Assembly: GCF_008329705.1 (NCBI RefSeq)
Contig: NZ_VTSX01000009.1
Coordinates: 1-64,000 of the forward strand
Length of the DNA stretch: 64,000 bases
Direction: 5' to 3'
From: Chryseobacterium sp. SN22
GTDB taxonomy: Bacteria; Bacteroidota; Bacteroidia; Flavobacteriales; Weeksellaceae
Numbering within the stretch: the stretch's first letter is position 1; each line of letters begins with the position of its first letter. The position numbers and the translations under genes were made by a program. Shown here in pieces: positions 43,218-52,583 of the stretch. The notes beneath the pieces were generated by a model. That model was not told the DNA's origin and made no database searches. It saw only the letters and a list, made by a program, of their open reading frames with translations.

Positions 43218-46200
43218 GTGTTAGATCAAATCATACAATTCAGTATCAGAAATAAAACCGTTGTTGGTATCATGACGTTGCTTCTGGTTATCTGGGGCGT
43301 CTGGAGTGCTTTCCGGTTACCTATTGATGCGGTACCGGATATCACCAACAACCAGGTACAGATCATCACTTCCTGTCCTACACTGGCAGGACAGGAAGTC
43401 GAACAGCTCGTCACTTTTCCCATCGAGCAGAGCATTGCCAATATCCCCGGTATCGAAGAAACCAGAAGTATTTCGAGGTTCGGACTGTCGGTGGTAACCG
43501 TTGTTTTTAAAGAAAACATCGAGATCTATTTCGCCCGTCAGCTGATCAGTGAAAAACTGAAAGAAGCGGCGGAAGAAATTCCCAAAGGAACCGGGATACC
43601 CGAGCTGGCACCGGTAAGCACCGGATTGGGCGAAGTCTACCAATACATTCTCCATCCGAAAAAAGGAAGCGAAAAGAAATATGATCCCAAAGAACTCCGT
43701 GCCATGCAGGACTGGATCGTCAGAAGACAGCTGAACGGAACGCCGGGAGTCGCGGAAATCAACAGCTTCGGAGGGCAGTTGAAACAATATGAAGTTGCCA
43801 TAGACCCCAACCGGCTGAGAGCCATGGGCGTAAGCATTACCGATATTTTTACCGCACTCGAAAAAAACAATCAGAATACCGGCGGTGCGTACATTGATAA
43901 AAAGCCGAATGCCTATTTCATCCGCGGGATCGGGATCGTCAAGTCTCTCGAAGGCATTAGGAATATTTCCGTAAAAAATGAAACGGGAAGCGTCCCGATC
44001 TTCGTCAAGGATGTTGCCGAGGTCCGGCTGGGAAGTGCCGTCCGCTATGGAGCCATGACTTACAACGGAAAGGTAGATGCCGTAGGAGGTGTGGTGATGA
44101 TGCTGAAAGGGGCCAACAGCCATGAAGTCGTTAATAGCATCAAAGCTAAAATCCCGGTCATCCAGAAATCGCTCCCGGCAGATGTGGTGATCGAACCGTT
44201 TCTGGACAGGACCGATCTGGTGGGAAGGGCGATGAAAACCGTTGAGCAAAATCTCATCGAAGGGGCTCTGATCGTCATTTTCGTACTGGTCATTTTCCTT
44301 GGAAACTTAAGGGCAGGTCTTATTGTAGCTTCAGCCATTCCGCTTTCCTTGTTATTTGCGTTGGGAATGATGAATGTTTTTGGCGTGAGTGCCAACCTCA
44401 TGAGCCTCGGAGCCATCGACTTCGGGCTGATTGTAGACGGCGCGGTCATCATTGTGGAAGCCACCGTTCATCATCTGGGACTGAGGAAATCTGCACAACA
44501 GCTTACCCAGGCGGAAATGGATGAAGAAGTTTTCCGGTCTGCCTCCAAAATCAGGAGCAGTGCAGCTTTCGGGGAAATCATTATCCTGATCGTATATATT
44601 CCGATTCTTACCCTGGTGGGAGTAGAAGGAAAAATGTTCACGCCGATGGCTAAAACGGTAGGATTTGCCATCCTCGGTGCGCTGATTTTGTCATTAACCT
44701 ACATTCCGATGATGAGCGCTTTGTTTTTATATAAAAAAATAACCCAAAAGAAAACATTTTCTGACAAAATGATGAACAGTCTTCAACAGAGGTATCAGCC
44801 TTTGTTACAGAAAGCTATCCGGTTTAAATATAGCATCGTTTCAGCAACGCTGGCCGTTTTTATTCTCGCGCTGTTCATTTTTAAAAATATGGGCGGTGAA
44901 TTTATTCCTCAGCTGCAGGAAGGAGATTATGCCTTTCACTGCATTTTGCCGCAGGGCAGTTCTTTAAGCCAAAGCATAGAAACCTCGATGCAGGCTTCAG
45001 GGATCATCAAACAGTTTGATGAGGTAAAAATGGTCATCGGGAAAACCGGTTCTGCAGAAGTCCCGACCGACCCGATGCCGCCTGAAGCTTCAGATTTAAT
45101 TATCGTCCTGAAACCGCAGGATAAATGGAAATCCAAAAAATCATACGAAGAATTAGCGGATGAAATAATGGAAAAGCTGGAGGTAATTCCCGGCGTTTTT
45201 TTCGAAAAGAACCAGCCGATCCAGATGCGGTTCAATGAGCTGATGACCGGCGTCCGCCAGGATGTGGCCGTGAAAATTTTCGGGGAAAATCTGGATTCCT
45301 TATCCATGTATGCAGATAAAGTCGGAAAGACTATTCAGAAGGTGGAAGGGGTAACGGCTCCGCAAATTGAACGGATCAGCGGGCTTCCGCAGATCAATGT
45401 GGAATATGACCGGATCCGGATGGCCAACTACGGATTGACAATCGAAGACGTCAACGCTGCAGTAAGCACGGCTTTTGCCGGGAAAAGTGCCGGGCAGGTG
45501 TTCGAAAATGAAAGGCGTTTTGATCTCGTTGTCCGCCTAGACAGTCTGCACCGGACGAATATGGAGGATGTAAATAATCTGATGATTGCCACTGCTTCAG
45601 GAACCCAGATCCCGCTTTCCCAGGTTGCGGATATCAGCTATAAATTAGGGCCGGCACAAATCAGCCGGGAGGAAGGGAAACGGAGGATCGTCATTGGCTT
45701 TAATGTAAAAGACCGCGATGTGGAAAGTGTGGTAAAAGATATTCAGGCGAAACTGGATCATGTGAAATTGCCTTCAGGTTATTACTTTACCTATGGAGGA
45801 CAGTTCGAAAACTTACAGGCAGCCAGCAAAAGGCTGATGATTGCCGTTCCGGTTTCCCTGCTGCTGATCTTTATGCTGCTGTATTTTACCTTCCGTTCCT
45901 TTAAACAGGCCGCTTTGATTTTTACCGCTATCCCAATGAGTGCTATTGGAGGCATTTTTGCTCTGGTCATCAGGGATATGCCGTTCAGTATCAGTGCAGG
46001 AATTGGATTTATTGCGCTGTTTGGTGTGGCTGTGCTGAATGGGATTGTACTGATCGGAACCTTTAACCAGCTGGAAAAAGAAGGGGAAAAGGATATCCTG
46101 AAAAGGGTGTTTGAAGGAACAAAAATCAGATTGAGGCCGGTTCTCATGACAGCTACCGTTGCTTCTTTAGGATTTTTACCGATGGCTGTTTCTACGGGTG

Positions 46201-47576
46201 CCGGAGCGGAAGTTCAGAAACCGTTGGCGACTGTCGTAATCGGTGGTCTGGTAACAGCAACTTTCCTTACCCTGTTCGTGCTGCCGATGCTGTATCTTAT
46301 TTTTAATAACGGTATTTCATGGAAGAAATTCAAACCAAAGCCAATAACGGCAGTCTTCATGCTGGCATTTTTGTTTTCCGGGCAACTGATAAATGCACAG
46401 ACAAGATCTGTTTCCATTGAACAGGCGATGGACATGGCTACCGGAAACCATTTAAATATACAGTCGAAAAATTTAAGCATACAATCGGCGGAAGCTTTAA
46501 GAGGAACGGCAAAAGAACTTCCGAAGCTCAGTTTTGATGCCCAGCTGGGACAATACAACAGCCCGAAATTCGACCAGTCGTTTTCCGTTTCCCAGAGCAT
46601 TCCTTTCCCGACATTATTTAAAGCAAGGAAAGAACTGATTAACGAAACAATCAGAAGCCGTCAGATTGATAAAGAAATTACATTGAATGAACTGATGAAG
46701 CAGGTGCGGACGTATTATTATCAGATTGAATATCTGCAATACAACCAATTGAAACTGAAAAGCCTCGACAGCTTATATCAGGATTTCATCAGAATTGCGA
46801 CGGTCAGATTCAAGGCAGGGGATATTAAGAAAATCGAGATCAACACCGCGGAAACCCAGAAAGGGGAGATCAGCCTTTTGCTGAATCAGAATGAAGTCTA
46901 TCTGAAAAATGCCTACAACAGTTTACAGATCCTTTTAAATACTCCGGAAAACGTTGAGGTTCCATTGAACAGAAACTACGAACCTCTGAAAGCGGTCAAT
47001 GTATTGGACAGTATGGCAATTAAAAATAATCCTACCGTAAAATCCTTTTATCAGGAAATGGAAATTGCGGAGAAAAATAAAGAAGTTGAAAAATCCCAGG
47101 GCCTTCCGGAACTCAGCATCGGCTATACGAACCAGTCGCTGATCGGCTTCCATACCAGAAACGGGCAGGAACAGTTTTACAATTCGGGAGACCGTTTTCA
47201 TTCGGTAACCTTAGGTGTCGCGATCCCGCTTACTTTCGGAGCCACAAAAGCACGGATGCAATCTTTGGAATATCAGAAGCAGTCGGCAGAAGCGAATGCC
47301 CGGTTTCAGGAAAAACAGCTTTTCATCCGGCTTAAAAATGCATGGAGCCAGTACGAACAGGATGTACTACAGTATAATTACTACATAAAACAGGCGGTTC
47401 CGAATGCTGAAAAGATTGTAAAAGCAGCACAATTGGGCTACAAGACGGGCGAAATTTCCTATATAGAATACCTGTTCGCCTTACGGACCGCCACAGACAT
47501 CCAGCTGAAATACCTGGAATCCATTCAGCAGGTTAACCAATCGGTTATTCTCATCAATTCAATCATCAATAAATAA
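43218..47576 (+). CDS. CzcA-type heavy-metal RND pump fused to a TolC-like outer membrane domain
   Basis: The 1452 residues join two proteins. Residues 1 to about 1035 form an HME-RND inner-membrane pump with 12 membrane segments. The proton-relay motif AIDFGLIVDGAVIIVEA matches the CzcA type (divalent Zn, Co, Cd, Ni) rather than the CusA type. Residues about 1060-1452 form an outer-membrane efflux (TolC/CzcC) domain with long helices (ERVE-like EIEYLQYNQLKLKSLD, YKTGEISYIEYLFAL). The joint (near 1040-1057) contains FMLAFLFSGQLINAQ, which looks like an intact signal peptide. The start is GTG 43218. The periplasmic adaptor gene follows one base later. Confidence 0.92.
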   Translation: MLDQIIQFSIRNKTVVGIMTLLLVIWGVWSAFRLPIDAVPDITNNQVQIITSCPTLAGQEVEQLVTFPIEQSIANIPGIEETRSISRFGLSVVTVVFKENIEIYFARQLISEKLKEAAEEIPKGTGIPELAPVSTGLGEVYQYILHPKKGSEKKYDPKELRAMQDWIVRRQLNGTPGVAEINSFGGQLKQYEVAIDPNRLRAMGVSITDIFTALEKNNQNTGGAYIDKKPNAYFIRGIGIVKSLEGIRNISVKNETGSVPIFVKDVAEVRLGSAVRYGAMTYNGKVDAVGGVVMMLKGANSHEVVNSIKAKIPVIQKSLPADVVIEPFLDRTDLVGRAMKTVEQNLIEGALIVIFVLVIFLGNLRAGLIVASAIPLSLLFALGMMNVFGVSANLMSLGAIDFGLIVDGAVIIVEATVHHLGLRKSAQQLTQAEMDEEVFRSASKIRSSAAFGEIIILIVYIPILTLVGVEGKMFTPMAKTVGFAILGALILSLTYIPMMSALFLYKKITQKKTFSDKMMNSLQQRYQPLLQKAIRFKYSIVSATLAVFILALFIFKNMGGEFIPQLQEGDYAFHCILPQGSSLSQSIETSMQASGIIKQFDEVKMVIGKTGSAEVPTDPMPPEASDLIIVLKPQDKWKSKKSYEELADEIMEKLEVIPGVFFEKNQPIQMRFNELMTGVRQDVAVKIFGENLDSLSMYADKVGKTIQKVEGVTAPQIERISGLPQINVEYDRIRMANYGLTIEDVNAAVSTAFAGKSAGQVFENERRFDLVVRLDSLHRTNMEDVNNLMIATASGTQIPLSQVADISYKLGPAQISREEGKRRIVIGFNVKDRDVESVVKDIQAKLDHVKLPSGYYFTYGGQFENLQAASKRLMIAVPVSLLLIFMLLYFTFRSFKQAALIFTAIPMSAIGGIFALVIRDMPFSISAGIGFIALFGVAVLNGIVLIGTFNQLEKEGEKDILKRVFEGTKIRLRPVLMTATVASLGFLPMAVSTGAGAEVQKPLATVVIGGLVTATFLTLFVLPMLYLIFNNGISWKKFKPKPITAVFMLAFLFSGQLINAQTRSVSIEQAMDMATGNHLNIQSKNLSIQSAEALRGTAKELPKLSFDAQLGQYNSPKFDQSFSVSQSIPFPTLFKARKELINETIRSRQIDKEITLNELMKQVRTYYYQIEYLQYNQLKLKSLDSLYQDFIRIATVRFKAGDIKKIEINTAETQKGEISLLLNQNEVYLKNAYNSLQILLNTPENVEVPLNRNYEPLKAVNVLDSMAIKNNPTVKSFYQEMEIAEKNKEVEKSQGLPELSIGYTNQSLIGFHTRNGQEQFYNSGDRFHSVTLGVAIPLTFGATKARMQSLEYQKQSAEANARFQEKQLFIRLKNAWSQYEQDVLQYNYYIKQAVPNAEKIVKAAQLGYKTGEISYIEYLFALRTATDIQLKYLESIQQVNQSVILINSIINK

Positions 47577-47577
47577 T

Positions 47578-48819
47578 ATGAAATCAAGATATAACATCAT
47601 ACTGCTTTTATTTTCGGCTGTTTTTATTTTCAGCTGCGGTAAGAAACAATCAGCAGAAAGTGAAGATAAAACGGAACAGCCGGAAGAACAGCATCAGGAA
47701 ACACTGCAAACCATCGCTTCATTAACGGGAGAACAGATGAAAGCGGTCGGCATTACTTTGGGCAATATTGAAATGAAGGAACTGACGGCCACCATAAAAG
47801 CCAACGGCCAGCTGCGGGTCCCGAATAACAACAAAGCGACGGTGACTTCCCTCTATGGAGGTATCATCAGAACCCTGAACATCCAGGTTGGCAGTTCCGT
47901 GAAGAAAGGACAGGTGATCGCTACCATTGCCAATCCCGAATTCATCAGGCTTCAGGAAGACTATTTAAACACCAACAGCCGGATTATTTACGCCGAACAG
48001 GAATACCGGCGGCAGCGGGAACTGTTCGACAACGACGCCGGAGCCCGAAAGAACCTGCAGAGTGCCGATGCGGAACTCAAAACCCTGCGCACCAAAAAGG
48101 CATCGCTTTTGCGGCAGCTCCAGATGATGGGGATCAACCCTGGCTCGGTAAGCAACGGCAATATGAGATCCGGCCTGGTCATCACGGCACCGATCAGCGG
48201 AACGGTCAGCAGCATTGCTTCGCAGATCGGAAGCTATGTGGATGTCTCATCGCCGGTGGCGGAAATCATCGATAACAATTCCATTCACCTCGATCTCCAG
48301 GTGTTTGAAAAGGATCTTCCGAAGATGAAAGTAGGACAGGTGGTACATTTTAAACTCACCAACAATCCCGAAACGGAATATGATGCGGAAATTTACAGCA
48401 TCGGTTCCTCATTTGAAAATGACAGCAAAACGATTTCCGTTCATGCCGATGTCACCGGCAACAAAACCGGACTGATCGACGGAATGAACATCACCGGAAT
48501 CGTAAGCCTTAATAAAACCGTAACCCCGGCCATTCCCGATGAAGCCATCGTGGAAGCCGACGGGAAATTCTATGTATTCATACGGACCGATAAAAAGCGT
48601 GAAGCCTACGAAAGTCATCAGAAAGAAGCCGGAAAGCCGGTTGAAACAAACCCGGAAAGCCTTAACTTTAAGAAAGTAGAAGTGGTAAAAGGATCATCTG
48701 ATATGGGCTACACGGCAGTGACACCTGTAAAAGAGATTTCGCCTGATGCAAAAATTGCTGTGAAAGGCGCTTATTTCATCAATGCAAAACTGACCAATTC
48801 CGGAGAACATGAACATTAA
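47578..48819 (+). CDS. RND efflux periplasmic adaptor (CzcB/CusB type)
   Basis: This adaptor links the RND pump to the outer-membrane channel. The 413 residues begin with a lipoprotein signal (LLLFSAVFIFSC, Cys20). Lipoyl-like halves (VTSLYGGIIRTLNIQVGSSV, SGLVITAPISGTVSSIASQ) flank the alpha-helical hairpin (about 120-170), and beta-barrel and membrane-proximal parts follow (VPVKEISP-like TAVTPVKEISPDAKIAVKGA). The C-terminus ends GEHEH, possibly metal-binding. It lies one base after the fused pump gene and overlaps the Fur-family gene by 11 bases. Confidence 0.93.
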   Translation: MKSRYNIILLLFSAVFIFSCGKKQSAESEDKTEQPEEQHQETLQTIASLTGEQMKAVGITLGNIEMKELTATIKANGQLRVPNNNKATVTSLYGGIIRTLNIQVGSSVKKGQVIATIANPEFIRLQEDYLNTNSRIIYAEQEYRRQRELFDNDAGARKNLQSADAELKTLRTKKASLLRQLQMMGINPGSVSNGNMRSGLVITAPISGTVSSIASQIGSYVDVSSPVAEIIDNNSIHLDLQVFEKDLPKMKVGQVVHFKLTNNPETEYDAEIYSIGSSFENDSKTISVHADVTGNKTGLIDGMNITGIVSLNKTVTPAIPDEAIVEADGKFYVFIRTDKKREAYESHQKEAGKPVETNPESLNFKKVEVVKGSSDMGYTAVTPVKEISPDAKIAVKGAYFINAKLTNSGEHEH

Positions 48820-49249
48820 AAACAGGAATATGAAAAAAGATACCGAAAGCCGATTACTTGATAAGAATACCAAACCCACCAGCATGCGGATCCTGGTGTA
48901 TGATTTCCTGAGTTCTCAGGAAGCAGCCCTGTCTTTATCCGAAGTGGAAAGCCATTTTGAAAATGCCGACCGCACCACGATTTACCGTACCCTGAAAACA
49001 TTTGAGGAAAAAGGAATTGTCCACAGCATTCAGGAAAATACCACCACGAAATACAAGCTTTGCCACGACGGCTGCAGCGAAAGCACCCATAAAGACCGGC
49101 ATCTCCATTTCTACTGCAAAATCTGCAAGCAGACCACCTGCAAAGAGGAAATCTCCTTCCCGGAAACCCTGAATACGAATTTCAGGATTGATGAGATCCG
49201 GCTTTTTGCCAAAGGAATCTGCGAGCACTGCCTCGAAAATTTGCAATAG
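48809..49249 (+). CDS. Fur-family metal-responsive transcription regulator
   Basis: This regulator has 146 residues from ATG 48809 (139 from ATG 48830, which has the better upstream AGGA). The winged-helix DNA-binding part holds DRTTIYRTLKTFEEKGIVH, with the Fur/Zur recognition helix. Metal ligands are in HKDRHLHFYCKICKQTTC, and a C-terminal CEHC with the CKIC pair gives a structural zinc site. It is translated in overlap with the adaptor and precedes the P-type ATPase gene. Two inverted repeats of one type lie ahead of the pump and the ATPase and are the obvious candidate operators. Whether it senses Zn, Fe or another metal is not readable. Confidence 0.9.
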   Translation: MNIKNRNMKKDTESRLLDKNTKPTSMRILVYDFLSSQEAALSLSEVESHFENADRTTIYRTLKTFEEKGIVHSIQENTTTKYKLCHDGCSESTHKDRHLHFYCKICKQTTCKEEISFPETLNTNFRIDEIRLFAKGICEHCLENLQ

Positions 49250-49256
49250 CATTGCA
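49242..49256. promoter_or_regulatory. Candidate operator TGCAAT-AGC-ATTGCA ahead of the P-type ATPase
   Basis: This is a perfect 6-3-6 inverted repeat overlapping the stop codon of the Fur-family gene. It covers the -33 region of the likely promoter whose -7 box, TACCTTTG, is at 49270-49277. It matches the site at 43021-43035. Confidence 0.6.
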
Positions 49257-49269
49257 TTTGCTTTACCGT

Positions 49270-49277
49270 TACCTTTG
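49270..49277 (+). promoter_or_regulatory. Probable -7 box of the P-type ATPase gene
   Basis: TACCTTTG is an exact TAnnTTTG match 15 bases before ATG 49293, placing the start of transcription next to the candidate operator. Confidence 0.55.
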
Positions 49278-49292
49278 ATTAAAATTATCCTT

Positions 49293-51251
49293 ATGGAAGA
49301 ATGCTGCAACACAAAACCGAAAAAAGAACATAGCCATAATCACGAAGGCCATGATCATGACCACGGTCATTCCCATGATACGGAAGGCAAATCTGCATTT
49401 CAGATGTTTCTTCCGGCCATTGTATCTTTTGTCATTCTGTTGGGAGGAATTCTATTGGATCATGTTATCAAGCCAGATTGGTTTTCAGGCTGGATCAGGT
49501 TATGCTGGTATCTTATTGCATACATTCCGGTAGGATGGCCCGTACTGAAAGAAGCTTTCGAAAGCATTAGGAACGGCGATGTGTTCTCTGAGTTTTTCCT
49601 GATGGGAATCGCCACCGTCGGTGCTTTTGCCATAGGTGAATATCCGGAAGGAGTTGCAGTAATGCTTTTTTATTCGGTAGGGGAAGTCTTTCAGGCCATG
49701 GCTGTGACAAGAGCAAAAACCAATATCAAGACCCTGCTGGATCAGCGTCCTGATGAGGTAACCGTTATCCGGGATGGAAAAGCACAAACCGTAAAAGCTG
49801 AAAAAGTGAGTATCGGTGATGTTATTCAGCTGAAATCCGGGGAGAAGCTTGGGCTGGACGGTGAACTGCTGTCGGAAACCGCTTCCTTTAATACGGCGGC
49901 ACTGACCGGCGAAAGTAAGCCCGATACCAAAACGAAAGGAGCTGTTGTCCTGGCAGGAATGATTAACCTGAATACCGTCAGTCAGGTAAAAGTGATGGCA
50001 GATTACAAAGACAGCAAGTTGAGCCGGATCCTGGAAATGGTACAGAATGCCACGGCCCAGAAAGCACCTACTGAGCTGTTCATCCGTAAATTTGCTAAAG
50101 TTTATACCCCGATTGTCGTATTCCTGGCCATCGGAATTGCTTTGCTGCCGTATTTCTTTGTCGGGAATTATGAATTCCGCGACTGGCTGTACCGGGCATT
50201 GGTATTCCTGGTGATTTCCTGTCCGTGCGCTTTGGTGATTTCCATTCCGCTGGGCTATTTCGGGGGAATCGGAGCTGGAAGCCGGAACGGGATTTTGTTT
50301 AAAGGGAGCAATTTCCTGGACGTGCTGGCCACGGTTCGGCAGGTGGTGATGGACAAAACCGGGACGCTGACGGAAGGTGTTTTCAAAGTGCAGGAAGTGA
50401 ATTTCAATTCTGATTTTAACAAAGATGAACTGCTGAAGCTGATAAATGCTCTGGAAAGCAACAGTTCACATCCCGTAGCTACAGCTATCCATGAATACGC
50501 CGGAGAAGTTGATCATTCCATAAAACTGGAAAATGTAGAGGAAGTTGCCGGACAGGGCCTGAAAGCGACTGTTGACGGAAAAGAACTGCTGGTCGGGAAT
50601 TTCAGACTGATGGATGCATACGGCATCAGGTATGACTTCAATCCGGAAGATATCGTTTATACAGTCATTGCCGTAGCTTATAATCAGAAGTTTGCAGGCT
50701 ATCTCACCATTGCCGATGAGGTGAAGGCAGATGCAAAACAAACCATTACTGAGCTGCAATCCCTGGGCGTAACAGCTACGATGCTGAGCGGCGATAAATC
50801 TTCCGTGGTACAGCATGTTGCCGCGACTTTGGGAATCCGGAACGCATACGGTGATCTGCTTCCTGAGGATAAGGTCAATAAAGTGAAAGAGGTTAAAGCT
50901 CAAAAGCAGACGGTTGCTTTTGTAGGAGACGGCGTAAATGACGCACCAGTGGTAGCCTTAAGTGATGTCGGAATTGCGATGGGCGGGCTTGGAAGCGATG
51001 CAACCATCGAAACTGCCGATGTTGTGATCCAGGATGACCGGCCGGGCAAAATTCCTATGGCCATCAGAATCGGAAAACAGACCAAAAAGATTGTCTGGCA
51101 GAATATTGTGCTGGCATTTGTGGTAAAAGCTATCGTGCTGATTCTCGGAGCCGGAGGAATGGCCACAATGTGGGAAGCGGTTTTCGCCGATGTCGGGGTC
51201 GCATTGCTTGCGATCCTGAATGCAGTGAGGATCCAGCGGATGAAATTTTAA
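49293..51251 (+). CDS. Zinc/cadmium-type heavy-metal P-type ATPase
   Basis: This P1B ATPase exports a heavy metal across the inner membrane. I chose ATG 49293 (652 residues), which follows the promoter box. Instead of an HMA domain, the N-terminus carries CC (residues 4-5) and a His-rich run (HSHNHEGHDHDHGHSHD). The membrane metal site is CPC at 311-313 (SCPCALVISIPLGYFGG). Phosphorylation occurs at D354 in DKTGTLTEG, and GDGVNDAPV is the hinge motif. The C-terminal FADVGVALLAILNAVRI, with its Asp, matches the P1B-2 (Zn/Cd/Pb) type. It follows the Fur-family gene. Confidence 0.93.
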   Translation: MEECCNTKPKKEHSHNHEGHDHDHGHSHDTEGKSAFQMFLPAIVSFVILLGGILLDHVIKPDWFSGWIRLCWYLIAYIPVGWPVLKEAFESIRNGDVFSEFFLMGIATVGAFAIGEYPEGVAVMLFYSVGEVFQAMAVTRAKTNIKTLLDQRPDEVTVIRDGKAQTVKAEKVSIGDVIQLKSGEKLGLDGELLSETASFNTAALTGESKPDTKTKGAVVLAGMINLNTVSQVKVMADYKDSKLSRILEMVQNATAQKAPTELFIRKFAKVYTPIVVFLAIGIALLPYFFVGNYEFRDWLYRALVFLVISCPCALVISIPLGYFGGIGAGSRNGILFKGSNFLDVLATVRQVVMDKTGTLTEGVFKVQEVNFNSDFNKDELLKLINALESNSSHPVATAIHEYAGEVDHSIKLENVEEVAGQGLKATVDGKELLVGNFRLMDAYGIRYDFNPEDIVYTVIAVAYNQKFAGYLTIADEVKADAKQTITELQSLGVTATMLSGDKSSVVQHVAATLGIRNAYGDLLPEDKVNKVKEVKAQKQTVAFVGDGVNDAPVVALSDVGIAMGGLGSDATIETADVVIQDDRPGKIPMAIRIGKQTKKIVWQNIVLAFVVKAIVLILGAGGMATMWEAVFADVGVALLAILNAVRIQRMKF

Positions 51252-51300
51252 AAACTGAAGAATACAAGCTGGGTGCTGGAAGTTTGCTTATTTAGTCCCA

Positions 51301-51375
51301 CGGATTTTCACGGATGATGCGTGGCTTCGGGCCCCTCAGCTGCCGGATGGTCGTTTCTTAGAATCATGGAAAATC
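51301..51375 (+). repeat. Dispersed intergenic repeat, copy 1
   Basis: The core TGGCTTCGGG.CCCTCAGC..CCGGAT lies at 51322-51348, preceded by GGATTTTCACGGATGATG and followed by TTAGAATC. It pairs with copy 2 at 51474-51549 and with the inverted copy at 36978-37003. Confidence 0.7.
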
Positions 51376-51473
51376 AATAGGAACGGTAGATGTTATCCTG
51401 AGCTTATTAAGAGAAGCTCGTTTTACAGGAAAAATATTCCATTCGGCTTTAACATAAGTTTTATTGAATTATA

Positions 51474-51549
51474 GATTTTCATATATGATGGCGTGGCTTC
51501 GAGGCCCTCAGCCGCCGGATTAGCTATACCTTAGAATCGTTAAAAAATA
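51474..51549 (+). repeat. Dispersed intergenic repeat, copy 2
   Basis: The core TGGCTTCGAGGCCCTCAGCC at 51494-51513 is flanked by AGATTTTCATATATGATG and TTAGAATC, in the same order as copy 1. Confidence 0.7.
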
Positions 51550-51770
51550 AAAGATTATTAAAACTTTTGAATGCTTTTGCGGCATGAGGCAGCCAACTTC
51601 TTTTATCCGGTATGAATATCTTTTATTCTTTGCGGTAAAATCTGCCACGTATTTTCATGACGTTTCTCATGTGCAAAAATCTGCTTTTGCAGTATTCCTG
51701 AAAATGACTTTCATCATAAAGTAACTATAAAACAAATTTCAATAGTATATTTGCGAGAATAAATCATCGG

Positions 51771-52139
51771 TTGAAATTTTTCATTTCCATATTTATCATT
51801 TTTACCATTGCATTACGTCCGGTATTGCCACTGATCGACTATGCGGTGAACTACGAATATATTGTGGACAACCTTTGTGAGAACAGAGACATTCCGCAGT
51901 CTACCTGTAAAGGAAAATGCTACTTGGAAAAGGAACTCTCAAAAACGGAGAAACAATCGAACAACGGCCAGAATGTAAAGCTTGCCGGACTGGATGTTTT
52001 TCTGTCTCATGACGTTCTTTCTTTTTCAGTTAACCGGTTTGATGTTGAGAACCAGAAAATCAAATCCGGTTCTACTGATTTTTATACTTCAGAATATCAT
52101 TCCCGGATATTCCATCCTCCTTTGGCTGAAGTGATTTAA
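51771..52139 (+). CDS. Small exported protein with CxGKCYL motif (paralogue A)
   Basis: I do not recognise a named family. The 122 residues start at TTG 51771 (no ATG is near), with a hydrophobic N-terminal segment (KFFISIFIIFTIALRPVLP). The region DYAVNYEYIVDNLCEN, then CKGKCYLEKELSK, is shared with the protein at 54199-54567. The C-terminus holds SRIFHPPLAEVI. Three Cys lie in the mature part, two in the CxxKC pair, so metal or thiol chemistry is possible. It lies ahead of the YHS and SCO1 genes in a copper-like setting. A -7 box is at 51746-51753. Confidence 0.72.
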   Translation: MKFFISIFIIFTIALRPVLPLIDYAVNYEYIVDNLCENRDIPQSTCKGKCYLEKELSKTEKQSNNGQNVKLAGLDVFLSHDVLSFSVNRFDVENQKIKSGSTDFYTSEYHSRIFHPPLAEVI

Positions 52140-52310
52140 CTGAATTTATACAATCCATTCGGAGACTTTATGACTTTTGCAATCATACACCGCTTGATAA
52201 AAAATCGTTTAAGAAGGTTGTATTTTGTGATGTTTACAGACTGATAAGATTAAATTCAGTTCATATTAAAATTTTTCCTTACTGATTATTAATTTCAATT
52301 TCAATAAAAA

Positions 52311-52583
52311 ATGAAATCAAAACTTGTTTTAACGTCATTCCTGGCGGTTTCCCTGATGGCGTGCGCGCAGGAGACCCCTAAAATAAAACATAAAAAACCG
52401 ACCTCCGTAAAGTCAAATACCAAAACGGTAAAGTTTGCCAATGCGGTAGACCCAATCTGCCATATGCCGACCGAACCGGATATGAAAGATACGGAAGTGT
52501 ATAAAAATAAAACGTACGGTTTTTGCAGTGTGTACTGCAAAGATGAATTTAAAAAGAATCCTGAGAAATATGTCCAGAAATAA
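52311..52583 (+). CDS. YHS-domain lipoprotein
   Basis: The 90 residues have a lipoprotein signal (TSFLAVSLMAC, Cys18), a Lys-rich linker, and a YHS domain (about 45-88) with DPICHMPTEPDMKD and YGFCSVYCKDEF. YHS domains bind metals through such Cys, and related short proteins accompany copper or cytochrome oxidase factors. It overlaps the SCO1 gene by 14 bases, so the two are translated together. Role: probable envelope copper or metal carrier, by inference. Confidence 0.88.
   Translation: MKSKLVLTSFLAVSLMACAQETPKIKHKKPTSVKSNTKTVKFANAVDPICHMPTEPDMKDTEVYKNKTYGFCSVYCKDEFKKNPEKYVQK

Larger units (their letters stand above)
51252..51770. other. Intergenic region with two copies of a dispersed repeat
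   Basis: No gene is seen. It holds two diverged copies of one element (51301-51375 and 51474-51549), a short GCTGGAAGTTTGCT phrase near 51275 that recurs after SCO1, and TATATTTG at 51746-51753, an exact -7 box for the small protein gene at 51771. Confidence 0.65.

Noticed and set aside
43317..44249. A 310-codon open frame antisense to the RND pump gene
   Set aside because: It lies wholly inside the strongly conserved pump, has no family features, and is explained by the codon pattern of the sense gene.
49188..49292. N-terminal extension of the P-type ATPase
   Set aside because: It overlaps the Fur-family gene, the operator and the -7 box.
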